A stretch of 64,000 nucleotides of DNA from the NCBI GenBank assembly GCA_035581425.1, contig DATJVP010000019.1:1-64000 (forward strand), written 5' to 3'. The notes below the pieces were generated by a model. That model ran no database searches, was not told where the DNA came from, and was given only the letters and a program-made list of their open reading frames with translations. The stretch comes from DASZHJ01 sp035581425. Its GTDB lineage: Bacteria; Pseudomonadota; Alphaproteobacteria; ATCC43930; CGMCC-115725. The position numbers were made by a program, and so were the translations under genes. This document shows positions 57,039 to 64,000 of the stretch, piece by piece. Position 1 is the stretch's first letter; each line of letters begins with the position of its first letter.

Positions 57039-58712
57039 TCAGCCCGCCGCGATCACCTCCGGGAGATCGCACGCGCGCTCGAGCGTGCGCACGACCATGC
57101 GTTCGACGCGCCCGCGGATCTCGATCTCGTGGCGCGGCGCCGTGCCGAGATCGAGCCCCGCGCGGCGCACCACGGCCTCGGAGACCACGAGCTCGGCGCC
57201 ATAGGTCTTACTGAGGCCCTCGAGCCGGCTTGCGGTGTTGACGCTGTCGCCAACCGCCGTCAGGGAGACCGCGCGGCCCCACCCCATCTCGCCGACGATC
57301 GCGGGCCCCGCGTGGATGCCAATCCCGATCCGGAGCGGCTCCGGCAGGTCGTGGGCGAGGGTCTCGTTGAGATGCGCAAGCCGCTCGCCCATTGTGCGCG
57401 CGGCGTCCAGCGCCTCGCGGCAACCTGCCTCGACCCCGCGGTCGAGGCCGAAGAGCGCCATCACGCCGTCGCCGATGAACTTGTCGATTCGCCCGCCCGC
57501 CTCCTCGACCGCCCGCCCCATCTCCGCGAAATAACGGTTGAGGAGGAAGACCACGTCATAGGGCAGCTTCCGCTCCGCAAGCCGCGTGAAGGCGCGCAGA
57601 TCGGCGAAGAGGATCACGATCTCGCGCTCGCTGCCGTGGAGATAGCCGGGGCGGTGGTAGCCGTCCCGCGCGGTGGCGCTCGCGGGCAAGAGCGGCGCCA
57701 CGCGGAGATCGCCCGTCGGGCGGAGCTGGCAGGCGAGCCGCACGTCGGGCGCCGCGCCCACGCGATGGAGCACCTTCACCTCCTCCGGCGCTGGCGGCGG
57801 GAGGGCCCGTTCCTCACCTGCGACGCGGATGCGGCAGGTCGAGCAGCGTCCGCGCCCACCGCAGACGGAGGCATGGGGAATGCCCGCAAAGCGGCTCGCC
57901 TCCAGCACCGAGAAGCCCGGCAGGATCTGCACCACGCGCCCGTCCGGATAGGTGAGGCGGACGATCCCGCGTCGGCGCTGCCAGTGCCAGCGCAGCACGC
58001 GGGCCAGCAAGACCGCGATGAGCGCCCCGAGGAAGCCGAGGCGCAGCCAAATCACCATCGCATCGATGACCGCCTGATCGGGCGGCGCCGCCTTCGGATG
58101 CGAGCGCATTATCTCGGCAACCCAGGCAGGGTCCGCCGCGAGCGTCGTTACCTCGCGCCCGGCCTCGAGCGCGCCCAGCGCCGCGAGCGTGGGCAACAGC
58201 AGGGCGAAGGCAAAAAGCACGGGCTGCCAATCCGGATACCAGGGCTTGAGCCGGAGCCAGAAGCGCAATCCGATCATGGCGTGCACCCAAGCCACCACGA
58301 GAACGGTGAATTGCAAAATGCCGCGCCACGGAGCTGTAACGAAATACCCGTAGAGGAGCGGCGTGTAATAGCCGTAATCGGCGCCGAAGAAGGTGTCGGC
58401 GATGCGCGTCTGCAGGACGTGCTCGACAAGGAGGAGAGGGATCGTGAAGCCGAGCACAAGCTGGGCCACCTCGGCGAAGGGCATCCGGAGCGATCGGCGC
58501 TGCCATAGCGCCCAGAGCGCGAGGCCGTAATGGACGGAAAAGGCTCCGTAGAGCACGAGCGTTCCGAGCGGGCTCGCCCAATACTGGTAGATCGCGAGGA
58601 GCGCCGCATCCATCGTCCGGAGCGAGACCAGGCCGAGTGCGTGGTTCACGAAATGGGTGACGACATAGGCGAGCATCGCCAGACCCGAGGCGAGGCGGAG
58701 CCGCCTGATCAC
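57039..58712 (-). CDS. membrane ferredoxin-class III nucleotidyl cyclase
   Basis: The 557-residue protein has three parts. Residues 1-245 form a membrane anchor of about six helices, with histidines His20, His24, His61, His98 and His144 positioned as in SdhC-type b-haem anchors. Residues 250-345 are a plant-type 2Fe-2S ferredoxin domain with Cys284, Cys290, Cys293 (CGGRGRCSTC) and Cys328. Residues 362-540 are a class III adenylate/guanylate cyclase domain with metal aspartates Asp371 (FADLRAFT) and Asp415 (GDGVMALFG), and transition-state Asn492 and Arg496 (DSVNTASR). Rhizobial CyaC-type cyclases have a related haem anchor. Redox control of cAMP formation is inferred. Confidence 0.93.
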   Translation of the reverse strand: MIRRLRLASGLAMLAYVVTHFVNHALGLVSLRTMDAALLAIYQYWASPLGTLVLYGAFSVHYGLALWALWQRRSLRMPFAEVAQLVLGFTIPLLLVEHVLQTRIADTFFGADYGYYTPLLYGYFVTAPWRGILQFTVLVVAWVHAMIGLRFWLRLKPWYPDWQPVLFAFALLLPTLAALGALEAGREVTTLAADPAWVAEIMRSHPKAAPPDQAVIDAMVIWLRLGFLGALIAVLLARVLRWHWQRRRGIVRLTYPDGRVVQILPGFSVLEASRFAGIPHASVCGGRGRCSTCRIRVAGEERALPPPAPEEVKVLHRVGAAPDVRLACQLRPTGDLRVAPLLPASATARDGYHRPGYLHGSEREIVILFADLRAFTRLAERKLPYDVVFLLNRYFAEMGRAVEEAGGRIDKFIGDGVMALFGLDRGVEAGCREALDAARTMGERLAHLNETLAHDLPEPLRIGIGIHAGPAIVGEMGWGRAVSLTAVGDSVNTASRLEGLSKTYGAELVVSEAVVRRAGLDLGTAPRHEIEIRGRVERMVVRTLERACDLPEVIAAG

Positions 58713-58809
58713 TCAACCCTCCCACGAGCGCTCATCTCGCGATTGCCCGCCTTTCGCGCGCCCTTGCGTTGCGCGCGCCGACAGATTACACCGATTTCAG
58801 TTGCAAACG

Positions 58810-58842
58810 AGCGCGCCCTGCCTTCAATCCCGCGGGCGCGCT
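58810..58842 (+). promoter_or_regulatory. leader hairpin before the Gld-like ABC operon
   Basis: AGCGCGCCC (58810-58818) and GGGCGCGCT (58834-58842) are exact 9-base inverted arms around a 15-base loop, ending 4 bases before ATG 58847. Such a GC-rich stem would hinder initiation at 58847 and favours a start further on, such as TTG 58865, which has GAGGAG just upstream. No U-tract follows, so it is not a classical terminator. Role inferred as leader control or simple structure. Confidence 0.5.
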
Positions 58843-58846
58843 TCGC

Positions 58847-59818
58847 ATGAATGTGAGGAGAGCCTTGGCGAGCACCAATACGGGCCCGATGGTCGAGGTC
58901 CGGCATCTAAGCAAAAGGTTCGGGCCCATCCTCGCCGTCGACGACGTGAACTTCACCGTCGGGCGTGGCGAGGTACTGGGCTTCCTCGGGCCCAACGGCG
59001 CCGGCAAGTCGACGACCATGAAGATGATCACGGGCTTCCTTGCGCCGAGCGCGGGGACCGCAGTCGTCTGCGGCGCCGACATCGAGACGGACCCGATCGC
59101 GGCCAAGCGCCAGATCGGATACCTCCCGGAAGGCGCGCCCTCCTATCCCGACATGACGGCGCTGCACTTCCTCGAATTCGTGGCGCGGGTGCGCGGCTTC
59201 TCCGGCGCGGAGCTGCGCGAGGCGATCGGCAATGCCATCGAGTGTACCTCGCTCGGCGGCGTGCTCGCGCAGCCGATCGACACCCTCTCCAAGGGCTTCA
59301 GGCGCCGCGTCGGATTGGCGCAGGCGCTGTTGCACGATCCGCCGGTGCTGATCCTCGACGAGCCCACCGACGGTCTTGATCCGAACCAGAAGCACGACGT
59401 GCGCAAGCTCATCAACCTGCTCGCGGCGGAGAAAGCGATCATCATCTCGACGCATCTCCTCGAGGAGGTCGATGCCGTCTGCACGCGCGCGGTCGTGATC
59501 GCGGGGGGCCGTCTCGTCGCGGACGGAACGCCCGCCGAGCTCGAGCAGCGCTCGCGCCATCACAATGCCGTGCGTCTCGCGCTCGCGACAGGGCTCGACG
59601 AGGCCGAGTTTGCGCTCCAAGCGCTCCCGGGCGTCGAGAGCGTCGAGCGCGTCATCGACGACGAGGGCACGGCGCTCATCGCCTTCGCGCGCGGCGGGCG
59701 CTCCATCGTCGCGGAGGTTGCCGATCTCGCGCGCGACCGGCGTTGGGAGGTCGCGGGGCTCCGCGTCGAGCGCGGCCGCCTCGAGGACGTCTTCCGCCAG
59801 GTCACGCTCGCGGCCTGA
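58847..59818 (+). CDS. ABC transporter ATPase (GldA/CcmA-like)
   Basis: This ATPase has up to 323 residues. Walker A GPNGAGKSTT, signature LSKGFRRRVGLAQAL, Walker B VLILDEPTDGLDPNQ and the switch histidine in IIISTHLLEEVD are all intact. A C-terminal extension of about 80 residues (GVESVERVIDDEGTALIAFA) matches gliding-type (GldA) and NosF-like ATPases. The start is uncertain: ATG 58847, GTG 58853, TTG 58865 (best ribosome-binding site) and ATG 58889 are in frame. The hairpin upstream disfavours 58847. It heads a four-gene operon with permease, GldG-like and DUF4340 genes. Confidence 0.92.
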   Translation: MNVRRALASTNTGPMVEVRHLSKRFGPILAVDDVNFTVGRGEVLGFLGPNGAGKSTTMKMITGFLAPSAGTAVVCGADIETDPIAAKRQIGYLPEGAPSYPDMTALHFLEFVARVRGFSGAELREAIGNAIECTSLGGVLAQPIDTLSKGFRRRVGLAQALLHDPPVLILDEPTDGLDPNQKHDVRKLINLLAAEKAIIISTHLLEEVDAVCTRAVVIAGGRLVADGTPAELEQRSRHHNAVRLALATGLDEAEFALQALPGVESVERVIDDEGTALIAFARGGRSIVAEVADLARDRRWEVAGLRVERGRLEDVFRQVTLAA

Positions 59819-59839
59819 AGGACCGGAAACCGCCAACCC

Positions 59840-60574
59840 ATGCACAACGTCTGCGTCATCGTCCGCCGCGAGCTGCAGGGCTATTTCGCCACGCCGCTCG
59901 CCTACATCTTCATCGTGATCTTCCTGGCGCTCGCGGGCTCGCTCGCGTTCTTCGCGGGAAATTTCTTCGAGCGCGGCCAGGCCGACTTGCAACCATTCTT
60001 CAACTTCCATCCCTGGCTCTACCTCGTGCTGATCCCGGCGCTTGCCATGCGACTCTGGGCGGAGGAGCGCAAGAGCGGCACCATCGAGCTCTTGCTGACG
60101 CTCCCTGTCTCCATGACCGAGGCGGTGCTCGGCAAATTCCTCGCGAGCTGGATCTTCGCGGGGATCGCGCTCGCCCTCACCTTCCCCTTCTGGCTCACGG
60201 TCTGGTATCTCGGCAATCCCGATCAGGGCGTGATCCTCGCGAGCTACATCGGAAGCTTCCTGATGGCGGGCGCATTCCTTGCGGTCGGCGCCTGCCTCTC
60301 CGCGCTCACCAAGAACCAGGTGATCGCCTTCGTGGTGACGGCGGGCGCCTGCTTCCTCTTCACGGTGAGCGGCTCGCAGATCGTGCTGGGCGCGCTGCGC
60401 GGCTGGGCGCCGCAGGTCCTCCTCGATACCGTCGCGAGCCTGAGCTTCCTCACCCACTTCAACGCGATCGTGCGCGGCGTCATCGATCTCCGCGACGCCG
60501 TCTTCTTCCTCTCCACCATCGCGCTCTTCCTCTACGCGAACGCCGTGGTGGTCGACCTCAAGAAAGCGGACTGA
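59840..60574 (+). CDS. ABC-2 permease subunit (GldF-like)
   Basis: This 244-residue permease has about six helices. It begins VIVRRELQGYFATPLAYIFI, a segment shared by GldF-type permeases, and has RLWAEERKSGTIELLLTLPV followed by MTEAVLGKFLASW. It also has FLVFTVSG-like AFVVTAGACFLFTVSG and a final helix, LSTIALFLYANAVVVDLKK. It follows the ATPase by 21 bases. In Bacteroidota GldFG serve gliding motility, but related operons are spread widely with unknown roles. Confidence 0.92.
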   Translation: MHNVCVIVRRELQGYFATPLAYIFIVIFLALAGSLAFFAGNFFERGQADLQPFFNFHPWLYLVLIPALAMRLWAEERKSGTIELLLTLPVSMTEAVLGKFLASWIFAGIALALTFPFWLTVWYLGNPDQGVILASYIGSFLMAGAFLAVGACLSALTKNQVIAFVVTAGACFLFTVSGSQIVLGALRGWAPQVLLDTVASLSFLTHFNAIVRGVIDLRDAVFFLSTIALFLYANAVVVDLKKAD

Positions 60575-60587
60575 CGGGATCCTCGCC

Positions 60588-62573
60588 ATGAAAGACCTCG
60601 TCGCCTCCCGCCGCGTCCGCGCGGTCCTAAGCCTCATCTGCGCGGCGGTGATCTTCGTCTCCGTGAACGTGATCGCGCAGCGCCTCCTCATCGCTACGCG
60701 CATCGACCTCACCTCCGGCGGCATCTACACCCTCGCGGAGGGCACGAAGCGGACGCTCGCGGAGATCCAGGAGCCCGTGACCCTGCGCTTCTATTTCTCG
60801 CGGCGGCTCGGCGACGAGATCCCCGCCTACGGCATCTACGCCCAGCGCGTGCGCGACACTCTCCAAGAATACTCGGCGATCGCCCACGGCAAGATCGACC
60901 TCCAGATCATCGACCCCGAGCCCTTCTCGCCGGAGGAGGACCGCGCGGTGGCGCAGGGGCTCCAGGGCGTGCCGATCGACCAGGGCGGCGAGAAGGTTTA
61001 TTTCGGCCTGGTCGCCAGCAACACCACCGACGATCAGGCGCTCATCCCCTTCTTCCAGACCGAGCGCGAGCGCTTCCTGGAATACGACCTCACCAAGGCG
61101 ATCCGCTCGGTCGCGGCGCCGAAGAAGACGGTGGTGGGGCTGGTGACGGCGCTGCCGCTCGAGGGCGACTTCGCGGCGGCGCTGATGGGCCAGCCGCTCA
61201 AGCCCTATGCGATCGTGACGCAGCTCCGCCAGCTCTACGAGCTTCGAAGCCTCGGCACCGATTTCGACAAGGTCGAGGATGGCGTCGACGTCCTCATGAT
61301 CGTGCAGCCGCAGAATCTGCAGGACAAGACGCTCTACGCGATCGATCAGTTCGTGCTCAAAGGCGGCCGGGCGCTCGTCTTCATCGATCCCTATTCCGAG
61401 ACGCAGCTCCTGCACCCCACGCGCTTCAATCCGCCGGGCGGCGGGACCGACAGCAATCTCGAGCCGCTGCTCAAGGCCTGGGGCGTGAGCATGCGGCCGA
61501 AAGTGGTGGCGGGCGATCTCGCAGCGGCGCGCAAGGTGACGACGGGCCGCGGCAGCCGGCCGGCCGCGACCGACTACGTCGCCTGGCTCGCGCTCAAGCC
61601 CGATGCGCTCAACCACGACGAGCTCGTCACCGGCGATCTCGACCGCCTCAACCTGGCGACCGCGGGCATCCTCGATCCGATCAAGGACGCCAAGACGACC
61701 TTCGTCCCGCTGATCCAGACCTCGGTCAAATCCGAGGAGATTCCCGTCGACAAGGTCGCGGGCATGCCGGACGTGGCCGGCCTCCTCGACGACTTCAAGG
61801 CGACGGGCCAGCGCCTCACGCTCGCCGCGCGCATCACCGGCCCCGCAAGCACCGCCTATCCCGACGGCCTGCCCAAGCCCAAGGAGCAGAAGCCCGACGA
61901 GAAGAAGCCGGACGAGCAGAAACCCGACCAGAGCAAGCCCGAGGAGAAGAAGCCCGCGGAGGCGCCGCCCGACCAGAGCAAGCCCGCGCCGGACCAGATC
62001 AAGGAGGCGAAACAGCCGATCAACGTGATCGTCGTCGCCGACACCGACATCCTCGACGACCGCTTCTGGGCGCAGGTGCAGGATTTCTTCGGCGAGCAGA
62101 TGATCGTGCCGAACGCCGGCAACGGCGACTTCGTCTCGAACGCGATCGAGGTGCTCTCAGGCGGCAACGACCTCATCAGCCTGCGCAGCCGCGGCACCGC
62201 GCAGCGTCCCTTCGTCCGCGTCGAGGACATGCAGCGCGACGCCGAGGCCCGCTACCGCTCGACCGAGAAGACGCTCGAGGACAAGCTCAAGGAGACCGAG
62301 GCCAAGATCTCCGACATCCAGCAGAACAAGGGCGGCGGGGTCAACCTCACGGCGGAGCAGGCGCAGGCGATCGAGAGCTTCCGCGCGGAGATGCTGCGCA
62401 CGCGCGCGCAGCTCCGGGAGGTGCAGCGCGCCCTTCGACAAGACATCGACGGCCTGAAGACCCGGCTCGAGTTCTTCGACATCGCCTTCGTCCCTATCCT
62501 CGTGGGCATCGTGGCGCTCGTCCTCGGCGCGATCCGGCTGCGCCGGCGCAGCCGCCCGACGGTCCACGAGTGA
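60588..62573 (+). CDS. GldG-like ABC-associated protein
   Basis: This 661-residue protein has a signal-anchor helix at about 12-32 and a second helix near the C-terminus (AFVPILVGIVALVLGAIRLR). Between them lies the periplasmic GldG/ABC-associated domain: RIDLTSGGIYTLAEGTKRTL, YAQRVRDTLQEY and ALVFIDPYSETQ. Residues about 424-466 form a low-complexity linker of Lys-Pro-Asp/Glu-Gln units. A coiled coil (about 545-625) precedes the final helix. It lies 13 bases after the permease gene. It probably acts with the permease and DUF4340 protein as one envelope machine. Confidence 0.9.
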   Translation: MKDLVASRRVRAVLSLICAAVIFVSVNVIAQRLLIATRIDLTSGGIYTLAEGTKRTLAEIQEPVTLRFYFSRRLGDEIPAYGIYAQRVRDTLQEYSAIAHGKIDLQIIDPEPFSPEEDRAVAQGLQGVPIDQGGEKVYFGLVASNTTDDQALIPFFQTERERFLEYDLTKAIRSVAAPKKTVVGLVTALPLEGDFAAALMGQPLKPYAIVTQLRQLYELRSLGTDFDKVEDGVDVLMIVQPQNLQDKTLYAIDQFVLKGGRALVFIDPYSETQLLHPTRFNPPGGGTDSNLEPLLKAWGVSMRPKVVAGDLAAARKVTTGRGSRPAATDYVAWLALKPDALNHDELVTGDLDRLNLATAGILDPIKDAKTTFVPLIQTSVKSEEIPVDKVAGMPDVAGLLDDFKATGQRLTLAARITGPASTAYPDGLPKPKEQKPDEKKPDEQKPDQSKPEEKKPAEAPPDQSKPAPDQIKEAKQPINVIVVADTDILDDRFWAQVQDFFGEQMIVPNAGNGDFVSNAIEVLSGGNDLISLRSRGTAQRPFVRVEDMQRDAEARYRSTEKTLEDKLKETEAKISDIQQNKGGGVNLTAEQAQAIESFRAEMLRTRAQLREVQRALRQDIDGLKTRLEFFDIAFVPILVGIVALVLGAIRLRRRSRPTVHE

Positions 62574-62589
62574 GTGGCGGGAGACGCCC

Positions 62590-63678
62590 ATGAAGACCAA
62601 GCGCCTATATCTCCTGATGCTCGCGGCACTCCTCTCGGCGATCGCGGCGGTGGCCGTTTCGCTGAGCGGCGGGTCCCACCGCGCCGATCCGCTCGCGGGG
62701 AGGCCCGTGCTCGCGCGTATCAAGAGCGACCCCAGCGCCGTCGCCAAGGTGGTCCTCACGGGCCCCAAGGGCACCATCACCTTGAACCGCGCCGAGAGCG
62801 GCTGGACCGTCGGCGAGAAAGCCGGCTTTCCTGCCGATCCCCAGAAGACGCGCCGGCTTTTGCTGGGCCTCGCGGAGATCACCTACGTAGAGCCCAAGAC
62901 CGCGCTACCCGCGCTCTATTCGCGCCTCGATCTCGACGATCCCGGCAAGGACAAGAGCCAATCGATCCTGGTCGAGGCCGACGACGCGCAAGGCGCCGTC
63001 CTCGGCAAGCTCATCGTCGGCAAGCGCCGCATCGATGAGCTCGGCGGCGGCAATGACGGCGTCTATCTCCGGATGCAAGGCGAGGCGCAGTCCTGGCTCG
63101 CCAAGGGCACGCTCGACCTCGACGGCGACGTCCTGCAATGGCTCGACCGTCGCTTCGTCGACCTCCCGGATGCGCGCATCAAGCAGGTGACGATCCAGCA
63201 GCCCGACGGCGCCAAGATCGTCATGGCTCGTGAGAAGCCCGAGGACAAATTCGCCCTCAAGGACATGCCGGCCGATCGCAAGCTCAAGAGCGACACGATC
63301 CTCGTCGACCCCGCGACCGCGCTGCAGGCTTTCGACCTCACGGACGTGAAGCGCGCGCAGGATCTCCCCTTCCCGAAGGACGGTCTGGTCGTCGCGACCT
63401 ACGAGACCTTCGACGGGCTCACGGTGCGCGTGCAGCTCCTGAAGCAGGGCGACGCTTTCTGGATCACTCTCGCGGCCGAAGGGGGGAGCGACGAGAAGGT
63501 GAAGGCCGAAGCGGAGGGCCTCAACAAGCGCTGGTCGGGTTGGGTCTATGGCGCGGGCTCTTCGAAGGGAGCGGCGCTCGCGACGAAGCTCGAGGACGTG
63601 CTGGAGCCGAAAGCGCCGCCCGCGCCCGCCCCCGGCACTCCCGCTCCGCCAACGCCGGGCCAGAGCCCGAAGCCCTGA
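62590..63678 (+). CDS. DUF4340 domain protein
   Basis: The 362-residue protein has an N-terminal membrane anchor (LYLLMLAALLSAIAAVAVSL) and an extracytoplasmic domain with GWTVGEKAGFPADPQKTRRL, ALYSRLDLDDPGKDKSQSIL, and DVLQWLDRRFVDLPDARIKQ, all typical of DUF4340. The C-terminus is a proline/alanine-rich tail (PAPAPGTPAPPTPGQS). DUF4340 genes regularly follow gldG-like genes, as here (16 bases after). Function unknown; likely a periplasmic partner of the ABC complex. Confidence 0.9.
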   Translation: MKTKRLYLLMLAALLSAIAAVAVSLSGGSHRADPLAGRPVLARIKSDPSAVAKVVLTGPKGTITLNRAESGWTVGEKAGFPADPQKTRRLLLGLAEITYVEPKTALPALYSRLDLDDPGKDKSQSILVEADDAQGAVLGKLIVGKRRIDELGGGNDGVYLRMQGEAQSWLAKGTLDLDGDVLQWLDRRFVDLPDARIKQVTIQQPDGAKIVMAREKPEDKFALKDMPADRKLKSDTILVDPATALQAFDLTDVKRAQDLPFPKDGLVVATYETFDGLTVRVQLLKQGDAFWITLAAEGGSDEKVKAEAEGLNKRWSGWVYGAGSSKGAALATKLEDVLEPKAPPAPAPGTPAPPTPGQSPKP

Positions 63679-63686
63679 CGGGGCAT

Positions 63687-63899
63687 GTGAGCGAGCGCTC
63701 GCCGGTCTCACCCTGCGCCAGCGTCTGCGCGCTCGATCCCGCGACCGGGCTCTGCCGCGGCTGCTTCCGGACCATCGACGAAATCGCCCGTTGGACGACA
63801 CTCTCGGCCGAGGAGAAGCGGCGCGTTCTCGCAGCGGTAGAGGAGCGGCGGGCGCGGCTGCAAGGGGGGCATGCGCCGGGCGCGCCCCGCGAGGGTTGA
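63687..63899 (+). CDS. DUF1289 small cysteine protein
   Basis: This is a 70-residue protein with the DUF1289 pattern PCASVCALDPATGLCRGCFR, four cysteines spaced C-x3-C-x8-C-x2-C, suited to bind a metal, followed by RTIDEIARWTTLSAEEKRRV. GTG 63687 was chosen because MSERSPVSPC fits the short N-terminus; the frame is open upstream through DUF4340. It starts 8 bases after that gene. Its role is unknown. Confidence 0.85.
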   Translation: MSERSPVSPCASVCALDPATGLCRGCFRTIDEIARWTTLSAEEKRRVLAAVEERRARLQGGHAPGAPREG

Positions 63900-63968
63900 T
63901 CGCCGAGGCCCGCGCCCCAATCTAGGCGAGGCGGCGCCCGATCGAGAGCGCCTCGCAGAAAGGCCCCC

Positions 63969-64000
63969 ATGAGTGCCTCCGTTTCCACATCCACCGGCGG
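63969..64000 (+). CDS. possible start of a further gene (3' partial)
   Basis: ATG 63969 follows AGAAAGG and opens a frame (MSASVSTSTG) that runs off the right edge. Only ten residues are visible, so no product can be named and the call rests on the ribosome-binding site and open frame alone. Confidence 0.3.
   Translation, partial: MSASVSTSTG

Noticed and set aside
58907..60724. 605-codon open frame opposite the Gld-like ATPase and permease
   Set aside because: Antisense shadow; it covers parts of three genes and contains no recognisable domain.
1..64000. CRISPR array, prophage, insertion sequence or toxin-antitoxin pair
   Set aside because: No regularly spaced repeats, integrase, transposase, phage structural gene or small paired toxin genes were seen in the window.

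Overview
The window is GC-rich chromosomal DNA with tight operons, many 1-, 4- and 8-base gene overlaps and frequent GTG/TTG starts. The neighbourhood argD-argF / hslO / apaG, hopanoid-type hpnK and hpnL genes, a DUF1289 protein, RND and EmrAB-type efflux systems and a fused CofG-CofH enzyme suggest an alphaproteobacterium, probably of the Hyphomicrobiales/Rhodospirillales type. The assignment is an inference from gene content; no rRNA gene or ribosomal protein gene is present. No phage genes, insertion sequences or CRISPR arrays were seen.

Layout. 1-3.4 kb (+): tail of a PLP-dependent enzyme, an IpdA/IpdB-like CoA-transferase pair and an F420-type luciferase-like oxidoreductase. 3.4-6.0 kb: 5-oxoprolinase genes pxpA (-) and pxpBC (+), divergent. 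6.0-11.2 kb (-): a complete coenzyme F420 biosynthesis operon, cofC, a gutted F420-dependent dehydrogenase, cofE, cofD and fbiC. 11.3-13.5 kb (-): an HtrA-like protease, a LuxR-type regulator and a second HtrA-like protein that has lost its catalytic His. 13.7-20.9 kb: an efflux island (HlyD, fused double ABC-2 permease, HlyD; then EmrA/EmrB-like on the other strand). 21.2-23.5 kb: dps, a GNAT acetyltransferase, a small unknown protein and an HpnL-like membrane protein. 23.6-27.9 kb: RND adaptor and pump.

28.0-32.9 kb: an aldo/keto reductase, then an amino-acid ABC cassette without its ATPase and an aminotransferase, in visibly less GC-rich DNA ending at a tRNA-Gly gene. 33-38.9 kb: GFA protein, HpnK, an MFS permease, a small exported peptide, ApaG, FolE, a lipoprotein and Hsp33. 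39.0-43.6 kb: a fused two-in-one ABC exporter divergent from a LysR regulator, with two matching operator-like sites between them. 43.6-48.0 kb (-): argF, argD, a persulfide-dioxygenase/rhodanese fusion and an ABC-2 permease. 48.2-50.9 kb (+): recX, a methyltransferase and a PaaK-like CoA ligase, overlapping by 4 bases each. 50.9-53.8 kb (-): a large MscS channel and a LysE exporter. 54.0-57.0 kb: a sulfite-oxidase-like enzyme, glutathione peroxidase, an EamA permease and a cysteine-synthase-like enzyme preceded by a perfect palindrome. 57.0-58.7 kb (-): a membrane protein joining a haem-type anchor, a 2Fe-2S ferredoxin domain and a class III cyclase. 58.8-63.7 kb (+): a Gld-like ABC operon (ATPase, permease, GldG-like, DUF4340), then a DUF1289 protein.

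How the parts relate. The F420 operon makes the cofactor that the luciferase-like oxidoreductase at 2.4 kb would use, beside a CoA-transferase pair of the type that opens rings in steroid degradation. The most unusual single protein is the ferredoxin-cyclase, which looks built to turn membrane redox state into a cyclic-nucleotide signal. Several transport systems lack an expected partner in the window (ATPases for three of them, and an outer-membrane channel for all of the tripartite pumps).
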